A stretch of DNA of 64,000 nt from Aspidapion aeneum (taxonomy: Eukaryota; Arthropoda; Insecta; Coleoptera; Brentidae), in NCBI GenBank assembly GCA_963576565.1, contig OY755046.1:66501583-66565582 (forward strand), read 5' to 3'. Of this stretch, positions 33,201 through 45,200 are shown piece by piece. Below the pieces are notes generated by a model. It was not told where the DNA came from. It worked only from the letters and a program-made list of their open reading frames with translations, and ran no database searches. Position numbers and translations under genes: made by a program. How positions within the stretch are numbered: position 1 is the stretch's first letter; each line of letters starts with the position of its first letter.

Positions 33201-36200
33201 TTTTAAAAAAGGTAGCGTGCGTAAATTTTTTTTTGCGCACGGCGTGCGTAAAGTTTTTTTTTACGCACGCTACCTTTTTTGGTGATTTTATGAAAGCAAA
33301 TAAAAATAAAATAATTATAGTAATGAACTTGAATTTTAAAACTAAAACGAAAACATAATTTGTCAATAAAAGTACAAAATACATTATGTAGGAACAAGTT
33401 TTTTACGCAAGTAGGAAAAATATTGTACCTAACACGCGCGGAAAGTGTCTTTTCCGCCCTTAATGGCCTTCCCGAACTCCGCTTCGCGTCGTTCGTGAAA
33501 CTGCCGTTCGTGCGGAAAAGGGTCACTTTCCGCACTTGTTAGGTAAATAACTATTTATTTCTCTATATGGAAGAAAAGAAATGTTTTTCTATAAATTAAA
33601 AAAAAAACTAAAACATTTTCGGAAAATAGGAATAAGCACGCCATTTTGAAGAATCAAGTATGATTATGTCCGACATTTTAAATTCTAAGATGGCGACAAA
33701 TTTTGATTAAAATCTTTAAAGAGCAATCAATTCTCAACATGATTTTTTTTATTTCATTAAAATCGGTTCAGTAGTAATGAATTTATAAGGAAATAAATGC
33801 AGACATGATTGGCAAGGCAATCGTATAATATGCAAAACAATGGTTGAAACAAAAATATTTTTTTTAGAACCACTCAACCGATTTTGCGGATTCGTACCTC
33901 GTTGTATGTGGCAAAAATGCAGCTTTTATACTAATTTAAAAAAATTATTTAAAGATGTTCGGAACACAAGACTAAACGAGCATCTTTAAAGGGTACATTT
34001 TAAGTTCGTCCGCCATATTGGATTTTGAGATGGTGGACAAAAAGATACATTCAGTCAAAACTGTGATTAATTCTCTGCAAAGTGCAGTTTGTCCCATTAA
34101 AATCAGTTGTATAGTTCAAAAGTTATAATGAAAAAAAAATTGTCCGGTTTTTTTTTGGCCCACCCGGTAGTGTATAAATGTGTGTGTAAAGATATTTATC
34201 ATAACAAAAACATTTCATGTAAAAAAAGCCAAGTACGCGAAAATGGCATTCCGTAAAAAGAATTGAGATAAAAGTAAAGCCAAGTTCTCCAATACAAATT
34301 TCAGAATGAAAGGTTATTATAGTTTGGAAATGTTTTTTAAACTTTGCTAATGCTCAATTTAGCACTGTGCCTTAAAGAATAAAAATATAAATGTATGATT
34401 TAAAAAAAAACAAAAATAGCTTAAAATAATTAATCAATTTAAAAAAATTTATGGTATTTTTTAGACCATGTCCCACGGCGAAAAATGCTGCTATATATTA
34501 CGCAGAATGGGCTGAAGATAATCTTCGAAGGTTCACAGTCACAAGAAAGCACATCAAAAGAGTAAGACCATAGGCGTGCGTACGAGATGGGGGAAGGCAA
34601 TAAAGAAGTATTCCATAATACAATTTTTTTAAATAAACTGATCAAAAATTGAAGTGAGCCACCTCATTTTTTTTGGATATTTAAAGTAGTAAAGGAGGAG
34701 GCACTAAATACATTGTTTACCGGGACGCGTCAGATGAGCTGAATTTGAGATATGTTGAAGGACAAACCTTCCTGATATTTTTACCAAAAAAAATTGAAGG
34801 GGTCATAGGATTTGTTTTCGAGCTATACTTATTTAAATGTGCGCCACTGAAATATGGAAAAATATGGCCATTTGTAGTTTTTTGTAATAACTTATCGCCA
34901 AATAAAAATAAAAAACTGATATTAGCTTTACTTTATTGGTAAAAGACTTCTTTTAAGAACTTTATCAGTTTTTGACATATAGTTTCCGTCACATACCTAC
35001 AGAGTGGCTCAAAATAATAAAAAAAATACAGGAAATATACCTGAGATTTATTAAATATAAAGAAAGGAAACTAAAAATGCATGGTCAAAATTAACTTCAC
35101 TTGCTTTCATGTGAGACGCTTTAACTATTCTAGAGTGATGTTTGCATAATAGGTTATGTGATAAGCTTACAGAGTATTTCAAAAAAAAATTAATTCAATG
35201 CATGACACGTTTATTAATTGTCTACGGAATAGTGTGTTTACCGGGATGCGTTAAATGAGGTGAATTTATGATATGTTAGGGCACAAGCCGTCTAAATACT
35301 CATCTCGAAGAAATTGGGGGTCATCGGTTTCGTTTTCGAGCTGTAATTATTTAAATCCGCCACCGGAAGAAGGAAAAATGTGACTTTTTGTAGAGTTTTT
35401 TGCTATAACTTCTCGTCAAATAGAAATAAAAACCAATATTAATTTAATTTAGTTGAAAAAAAAAACTCTTTTTAAGTATGTTTTCAATTTTTTTATAGTT
35501 TTCGTCACATTTCTATAAAGTGGCTCAAAATATGAATAACAGAAATACAGGAATAATAACTGGGATTTGTTAAATATAAAATAAAATAAATTCATTTGCT
35601 TCAATGTGAGTCATTGTAATTATTGTAAAGTAACATCAATGAATACACAACTCTGTATTCATTGGTAACATTTACACACATAATGGTTTATGTAGTAAAC
35701 CTACAGGGTAAATCAAACATTTTTTAAATTAAACAAATAATAGGTGTACTAACTGTTTAGCGGAATAATGTGTTTAACGGGATGCGTCAGATCAGGTGAA
35801 GTTGAGACATGTTAGAGCCCGAGCCATCCTGAAACTTGCTCAAAAAAATTGGGAGGGGTGGGGGGGGGTCATCGGTTTCGTTTTTCAGCTATACTCTTAT
35901 GGATTTTCGCTACAACTTCTCTTTATATGGATAAAAAGTTGATATTTAAACTTTTATCAATTAAGCTTTTTCACAGGCTTTCTTTATGAAAAGTTTTGGC
36001 AGAACCCCCGGAAAGGGGTCAGTAGACCCCTTTTTGTCCCCACATTTCCTATATTCTAGCATTAAATAAGTATAACTCGAAAACAAAACCGATCACCACC
36101 CACTTTTTCAAGTATTACGACGGTTTAGGCTCTAACATATCTCAAATTCAGTAAACACTTTCCACACACTATTCCATAGGCAATTAGTACACATGTTCTG

Positions 36201-39200
36201 CGAATTTCAAAAATGTTTGTAATACCCATTAAGTCTATTATTATTATTGTATTTCAATTATTCATAGTTTGAGCCACTATGTAGATATGTGACGAAAACT
36301 ATATGTCAAAAAATGAGAACATACTTAAAAAGACTCTTTTTGTTTTAAACAAAATAAAATTCATATTGGTTTTTTATTTTTCTTTCACGAGAAGTTATAA
36401 CAAAAAACTACAAAATCTTACATTTTTCCATAATTCATTGGCGCGCATTTAAATAATTATAGCTCGAAAACGAAACCGATGACCCCCCAATTTTTTGAAA
36501 AAAGCATCCGGACGATTTAGGCTCAAACATATCTTAAATTCACCTCATTTGACGCATCCCAGTAAACACACTATTTCGTAGACAATTAGTAAATATGTCA
36601 TGCGTTGAATTATTTTTTTTTTTTGAAATAGCCTGTTAGCTTATAACATAACGTATTATGCAAACATCACTCTAGAATAGCTAAAACGACTCACATGAAA
36701 GCAAGTGAAGTTAATTTTAACTAATCCATTTTTAGTTCCCTTTCTTTATACGTAATAAATCTCAGGTATTTTTCCTGTATTTTTTTAAAATTATTTTGAG
36801 CCACTCTGTAGGTATGTGACGCAAACTATATGTTAAAAATTGATAAAATTCCTAAAAGGACTCGTTTGTCAATAAAATAAGACAGTTTTTTATTTTTATT
36901 TGGCGATAAGTTATTACAAAAAAACGACAAAAGGTCATATTTTTCCATATTTCAGGGGCGCGCATTTAAACAAGTATAGCTCGAAAACGAATCCTATGAC
37001 CCTCCCAATTTTTTTTGGTAAAAATATCAGGAAGGTTTGGCCTTCAACATATCTCAAATTCAGCTCATCTGACGCGTCCCGGTAAACAATGTATTTAGTG
37101 CCTCCTCCTTTAATCCTAAACGAATCGTCAATTTCCACACAATTTTCTATGTGATATAGCTTCGATTATCCTCTTTTAGTGTTTGGTTTCTTTGTTGTCC
37201 TGCGCTTGACAGATAACTTCACAGGGTGGCTACAACGCAAGTGTAACAACGTGCGAAAGTTTGCACGGCTCCCATTTCCCGTACGATTTTTTTCTAAAAA
37301 AATTTAATGACACAAAATGGCAGTCACTTAAAGCCAAAAAAAGTTTTTTAATAACCTTATTTACAAAGCAATTTAGCTCCCAGATCTCTTATTTCTTGAC
37401 CGATTCCTGTAAATGAAACATCAAAATACCCGGAAGATAGAGGCTGATAAAACGAGACCACGAAAATTTTTAGGTACTGTTGGATCACTGTTTAGGAAAA
37501 GTTAAACAAATTAAATCAGTTTTTACATAAGCCTACCAACAACCCCTGTATCGTATCAGTGCCCTTCGAATAAAACAAGAATGACACTAGAAGTTTGTTT
37601 TATCTGTCATTCTAATGGCCCGAAGAGCACTGCAATGATAGGGGTTCATTAGGTAGGCCTATGTAAAAACTGATTTATTTTTTTTTTATTTTTCCTAAAC
37701 AGTGATGCAACAGTAGGTACCTAATAATTTTGGTTATCTCGATTTACCGACCTCCATCTTCCGGTCATTTTGATGTATCGTTTACAAGAATCGGTCAAGA
37801 AATGAGAGATCTGGGAGCAAAATTGCTTTGTAAATAAGGTCACTAAAACATTTTTTGGCTTTAAGTGACTGCCATTTTGAGTCATAAATTTTTTTTTGAA
37901 AAAATCGTACGGGAAATGGAAGCCGTGCAAACTTTCGCACTTTTTTCACACTTGCGTTGTAGCCATCCTGTGAAGCTATCTGTCACGCGCAATACAACAA
38001 GAAAATCAAACATTAAAAGAGGATAATCGAAGCTATATCACATAGAAAATTGTGTGGGAATTAACGTTTCATTTAGGAATAAATTTACTTTAAATATGTC
38101 CACAAAAATGGGGTGGCTCACTTCAATTTGTGAGCAGTTTATATGATTGTTGATATAGAAAGTCTTTACACCAACGTGCTTATAAATGAGTTACTTAGTA
38201 TAAATTATAAACTGATGATACACTTCACAAGATGATGGAACTGTTGGAGTTCTGTCTTCGTAACTCTTACTTTCAAGTGAAAGATAAGTTTAACACGTAA
38301 AATGATGGACTTCAAATGGGTTCGTCTCTTTCGCCAGTGGTAGCAAACATCTACATGGAGTGGTTTGAAGAACATGCGATCAACACAGCAAGAGTCAAGC
38401 CAAAACTATGGCTACGAAGCATGGATGACACAGTTATTATATGGCCGGAAAATAATGAATTGCAAAATTTTCTACACCATCTGAACGGTATTCGACCAAC
38501 AATCAAATGCACAATGGAAATTGAAAAAGATTCGGCTGTACCTTTTTTGGATGTTCTTGTCAAACAATTAGACAGAAACATTCAAACCACTGTATATAGG
38601 AAACCTACATACACGGGATAGTACCTAAATTTTAAGTCTAATCATTCTGTTGCTACAAAACAAGAAGTTTTTATTTCAGAAAACATAAGACGAATAGCCA
38701 AACACTATAATATAAAAACAGTATTTTTATCGCGAAAAACGATAAGGAGTTTTGTAACTAAAACAAAACCAGAAAATCCCTCAAATAATAAGGAATGTAT
38801 TTACCAAATCCCGTGTGAATGTGGTAAATTATATGTAGGTGAAACGAAACGCCCTCTTCAGGTTAGAGTAAATGAACATCTAAAAAGTACCCGATTAGGG
38901 GATAATGAAAATTCCCGTTTAGCGGATCATGCATGGTCAAATGAAGAAGAAGAAGAAGCTAAAGTTTTGCATAAGGAGTCGCATTGGCAAAAACGAAAGT
39001 TTATTGAAGCAAGCATGGACATAGCAAGCATATTGAAACCACTCCTTAAGCAAAACAATCGTCTTAGGATTTAAAAAAACGAGCGGACCGTCACACCTGA
39101 CTGCACACTTGAGAATGGAAGTCCGAAATTGTATTTCTATGTTATTTATGTTGATGAATTTAACATATTTGGACAGGATTATTCTTCGAGCATAGTCTTT

Positions 39201-42200
39201 TGAGATCTTTGGTATCATCTGACTTTTTAATTATTCTTTTTAGCCAATTTTGCATTTAACGGTTAAAGATACGGCTAAAGAAACAATAGAAGCAGAAACA
39301 AATGTAAGTAATACGGTTATTAAGCCATTTTTTTTTGTTTGCAACAACACTAATAGCGATTTCGGCTTCACTGCTCTGAAATCGCTCGCGGGTAGAGCGG
39401 TAACGTCACGAATCTCTCTCCGAGCACCCCGGGATTGATCTAATAGCGAATTCGGCTTCACTGCTCTGAAATCGCTCGCGGGTAGAGCGGTAACGTCACG
39501 AATCTCTCTCCGAGCACCCCGGGATTGATCTAATAGCGATTTCGGCTCCACTGCTCTGAAATCGCTCGCGGGTAGAGCGGTAACGTCACGAATCTCTCTC
39601 CGAGCACCCCGGGATTGATCTAATAGCGATTTCGGCTTCACTGCTCTGAAATCGCTCGCGGGTAGAGCGGTAACGTCACGAATCTCTCTCCGAGCACCCC
39701 GAGATTGATCTAATAGCGATTTCGGCTTCACTGCTCTGAAATCACTCGCGGGTAGAGCGGTAACGTCACGAATCTCTCTCAGAGCACCCCGGGATTGATC
39801 TAATAGCGAATTCGGCTTCACTGCTCTGAAATCGCTCGCGGGTAGAGCGGTAACGTCACGAATCTCTCTCCGAGCACCCCGAGATTGATCTAATAGCGAT
39901 TTCGGCTTCACTGCTCTGAAATCGCTCGCGGGTAGAGTGGTAACGTCACGAATCTCTCTTCGAGCACCCCGAGATTGATCTAATAGCGATTTCGGCTTCA
40001 CTGCTCTGAAATCGCTCGCGGGTAGAGTGGTAACGTCACGAATCTCTCTTCGAGCACCCCGGGATTGATCTAATAGCGATTTCGGCTTCACTGCTCTGAA
40101 ATCACTCGCGGGTAGAGCGGTAACGTCACGAATCTCTCTCAGAGCACCCCGGGATTGATCTAATAGCGATTTCGGCTCCACTGCTCTGAAATCGCTCGCG
40201 GGTAGAGCGGTAACGTCACGAATCTCTCTCCGAGCACCCCGGGATTGATCTAATAGCGATTTCGGCTCCACTGCTCTGAAATCGCTCGCGGGTAGAGCGG
40301 TAACGTCACGAATCTCTCTCCGAGCACCCCGGGATTGATCTAATAGCGATTTCGGCTTCACTGCTCTGAAATCGCTCGCGGGTAGAGCGGTAACGTCACG
40401 AATCTCTCTCCGAGCACCCCGAGATTGATCTAATAGCGATTTCGGCTTCACTGCTCTGAAATCGCTCGCGGGTAGAGTGGTAACGTCACGAATCTCTCTT
40501 CGAGCACCCCGGGATTGATCTAATAGCGATTTCGGCTTCACTGCTCTGAAATCACTCGCGGGTAGAGCGGTAACGTCACGAATCTCTCTCAGAACACCCC
40601 GGGATTGATCTGAGATCGAGCGGGATTGCTCGCCTTCGGAGCAAGGGCGAACATGATTTTTCAAACACTTGATCGAAATTTCGTGGGTTTTGTAACCTGA
40701 ACAAATAAAAAATATTCTTGGTTTATAATTTTTTTATTTCAATTTTTTTGTTGCATTGTAGTATATGTATGTAAATTTTCTAAATGCAAAACACGGAAAA
40801 TACCTATAAAACACGCATATACCAAAGGTAGAAACAAATTAATCATATCTAAAAAGTGGGGTTATGTTTTTGTTTTGATCTGAAACGTTGCTCCGGCAAA
40901 AGAGATGGAGCAATTCAGAGCACCCGCTCGGAGATTTGCGGGCAATAGTCGAGCACGCAAATCTTTTTTAGGGCACTGCTCTTTTTTAAGTTTCAGAGCA
41001 ATTTTCGAGCACTCCAGGGCAGTTTTCGAGCAAAAGCCGAAATCGCTATAAGTTTTTATATCAACAAAAATTGTTGTAAACTAAACGTGTTATAACGATT
41101 TCGGCTTCACTGCTCTGAAATCACTCGCGGGTAGAGCGGTAACGTCACGAATCTCTCTCAGAGCACCCCGGGATTGATATGAGATCGAGCGGGATTGCTC
41201 GCCTTCGGAGCAAGGGCGAACATGATTTTTCAAACACTTGATCGAAATTTCGTGGGTTTTGTAACCTGAACAAATAAAAAATATTCTTGGTTTATAATTT
41301 TTTTGTTGCATTGTAGTATATGTATGTAAATTTTCTAAATGCAAAACACGGAAAATACCTATAAAACACGCATATACCAAAGGTAGAAACAAATTAATCA
41401 TATCTAAAAAGTGGGGTTATGTTTTTGTTTTGATCTGAAACGTTGCTCCGTTAAAAGAGATGGAGCAATTCAGAGCACCCGCTCGGAGATTTGCGGGCAA
41501 TAGTCGAGCACGCAAATCTTTTTTAGGGCACTGCTCTTTTTTAAGTTTCAGAGCAATTTTCGAGCACTCCAGGGCAGTTTTCGAGCAAAAGCCGAAATCG
41601 CTATAAGTTTTTATATCAACAAAAATTGTTGTAAACTAAACGTGTTAGACTTTAAGGTAGTACGAGTAAATATATCACCAAAAGCTAGTAAGATACAGAG
41701 TGTTTCAGAGTTGTATGGCCAGAAGCCCAGAGTAGGTTCCCCTCCAGTGGCGGCTGGTGATGTTATAAGTTTGGGGGGGGGGGATAGAAATTTATATTGC
41801 TGTAACAGGGGCCTGTGTGTGACAGTGGTTCTGTCACCTCAAGTGGCCAAGGCTTAAATGTTGTAAGCTACCAACTTAGGCTACAACTTATATAAATTAT
41901 GAAAAGATTAAATGTTACTATATGTTATTAAATTTACACAATCTCGAAAGGGAATTTGACGGTTCTTGGAGGAAAAGTATGCTATAAACGTTTTTCTCAA
42001 ATGTATAACTAATGTAGGATAATCACACATACCTTTTCAATTTTCTTCTTGTAGCTTCACACTTTCACTTCTTATATTTATTAGTTGAATATCGACTTTT
42101 TACTACTATTAAACTTTTGTATTCAAATATTTACACTTCTTAAACATTTAGGTTTTATAAACCTTTTATATATTTGTTGTAAATATATATATTTATCAAC

Positions 42201-45200
42201 ATCTTAAACGTTGATTGAATGAGTGAAACTATTCAATCAACTGTTTAATTTACTTAATATTACTGTTTAGGTTTGGGATATGTTATTGATTAAAAATGCC
42301 GATTTTAGGGTAACGTAGTATGGTTTGTATTTTGTTGTTAAAATAAACCATAAAACAGATAAAAACATTATTTTAAAACACTGGAAACAGTAATAAATAA
42401 AAGCTTTAAAATTAATAAACTCTAAAAGAAAAGACCAAAATAATTATGAATATCAAGGTTAACAGTTTTATACAATGTTAAAATAATTGATAAATTTCCC
42501 TGGTTGAAATAAAACCCCCCTTAAGAAGTGTGAATGAAAGCGTAACGTACCAGGCAAAGGCAAACTAAAGAGTGATATCCCTGACGACTTTCGAAAGTTT
42601 CCCGTCTCAGTTAAAGCGACCCTGCGCTTGAAGGGACAAATATCTTGGCGTTGATTGGCTAGAATTCTACTCCCTTTCGCCTTGGCGAGAAAGAGATAGA
42701 CTCCGCTTTAAGCGCTCCACTAAGAGACAAAATAGAAATGCAAGCCAGACTTAAAAACCCGTTAGAAAGTAAAATTACACAGTGTGTTTTTTTTTAATTG
42801 AAAATAGTTTAAAATTTGTTTCCAGTTACAAAATAAGAATTATTTTGATGTTAGTGGCTCAAAGGACATATTAGCCGAATACAACTTTTATTAAAATACG
42901 GCGAACCTGAAAATATGCCTAAAAACGAGTTGCCATAAATTTTACTTAATCTTAACCTAGTCTTGCATATAATTAATGCTTGTTGATGTCAAAACAATAT
43001 TTAATTAAAAATCTTTAAAAACTTATAAATGGCAAAAATACCATTTATGCTCAAATCCCGTTTTGTTACATTGCATTGAAAAGGAGATAAAAAACTTACC
43101 TTAACAATTTTATTTTACAAACAGGCAGCTACTTGGCGTAGTTTTTAGTTTATTTGTTTATAGATAAAGTCTATTCGCCTTTCTTTTACATGCGCTGCTC
43201 GGATTAGCACCAGTTTCAAACTCATCATGGCCCCGTAGAGCAACGTCAAAAATCCCACAGAATTTTATTCAATTCAATTCAGTAAGCTTTATTGTCTAAA
43301 AAAATCTTAATTTCTATTGACAAAGCAATTTTTATTTATACATACACTAGATAGTCGTTAATTAACATTATTTTAAACACATTATTATTGGCGCTGTTTC
43401 ACATGTTTTCCTTTCTTTGCAATATTGAGAGCCAATTGAAGTTCTTGAACACGTTTGTCACCAAAAACATAACAATCTTCATTTAAACTAAAGATATTCA
43501 AAATGTCAAAGTTTATAATTTAGTTTGAAAATATAAATATTTTGTATGCTAAATAAAATTTAATACTACTATCACTTCTAACGGCACAATTAAATAATAA
43601 TAGTAATTCAGAGAGTCTTTAAAATTGCCCATATCAACCTCTGAACCAAATTAATATAATTCAATCCTGAAGCCGGTAAAAATATTTTTTTTTTTTTATT
43701 TGTCAAACATACTGTGTTTTTTTTTAATTACAATCTAGTCAGTAAGACTAATTAGCAATTTTGTTTTAACTTAATTTACTAGAAAAGTCAGATTTAAACT
43801 TAGGGTTCACTCAACAGTTCTTTAGTCTGTAACTCACAATTGTGTTGTGTTTATAGCATTATTTTGTTTTATGTGTAATTCACTTAGTTTACTAGCTCAA
43901 ACGGCTTCACTCTTTTTAGTCGTCGAACTAGCATAGTATTGTCTAGAAGCTGAATTGCTTCCACATTCACATGCCGATGGAGTCTATCTTCATGGCTTTT
44001 TGCGTACTTTTTTATAGTCTTTGCTACAGTTTCGATTTTTAGATCTCGATGAAGGTCACTATTTCGAACGTACCAAGGTGCATTCACAATGTTTCTTAAT
44101 ACTTTATTTTGAAACCTCTGTACAACTAGAATGTTACTCTCTTTAGCACAACCCCATAGTTGAATACCATATGTCCATACTGGTTTCAGTATTTGTCTAT
44201 AAAGCAGTAACTTATTATTAATTGTTAAATTGGACTTCCTTCCAATTAGCCAGTTCATTTTTCTATACCTTATCTCAAGTTCTTCTTTTTTTTTCTTAAC
44301 ATGTGCTTTCCAGCGCAATTTGGCATCAAGTGTCATACCTAGATATTTTGCCTGATTCGAATATGGTACTGGAATGTTGTTAATTGTTATTTGTATGTGA
44401 TTTATATTTTTGTTTGTAAAATCAACATGAATCGATTTGGTTTCATTTAATTTTATTCGCCATTTTGTGGTCCAACTGTGAATTTGGGTGACTGCATCCT
44501 GAAGTTTTTCTATGCATTTTTCAATAGATTTTTCTACCGTCAATAAACCAGTATCATCGGCAAATGTTGCTAAGTGACAATTTTCTGGCTTTGGGGTATC
44601 ACAAGTGAATAATAAGTATAGATAAGGGCCTAGTACGCTACCCTGGGGCACGCCTGCTTGAATTTCTCTTAAATTTGAGTATGAGCTTGGATATAATTGG
44701 CAGCAAAGATATTGGCCTGTAAGATGACACGTCATGGAGTGGTTTTCCCGGTTTTGGAATCATGATAACTTCTGCAACTTTCCACAGTTTAGGTACATAC
44801 CTAAGCCTAAAAGACGCATTAATTAGGTTGCATAGTTTTACGATAGCTTTTCTGGGGAGTTGTTTTATGACTACCCCGTTAATAAGATCATACCCTGGGG
44901 CTTTTTTCGAATTAATATTTTTGATTTCTGTTAATATTTCTTTTGGTGATGTAAGCTTAATATGGTCCTCGATTTGATGGGGTTCATTTAAATGAAAGTG
45001 TTCATCTGGTGCTTCGTGGGGCTGAAATGTTTTTTCTAAATGACTTGCAAAAATATCTGCTTTTTCTTCGTTACTCCTTGCCCACTGGTTGTTAGATTTT
45101 CGTATGGGTGGAATTTGGATAATTGGTCTTTTAAAATCTTTGGTTGCTTTCCAAAGGGAATAGTCGGTATTTTTATCATCTGTAAGTTCATTAAGAAAAT

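Noticed and set aside
39339..40620. CRISPR-like array
   Set aside because: Units are contiguous with no unique spacers, and the sequence is eukaryotic.
39240..40664. 474-codon minus-strand ORF as a host gene
   Set aside because: It is the 90-base satellite read in a frame that cannot meet a stop if one unit has none; no splice or start context. Kept only as a finding.
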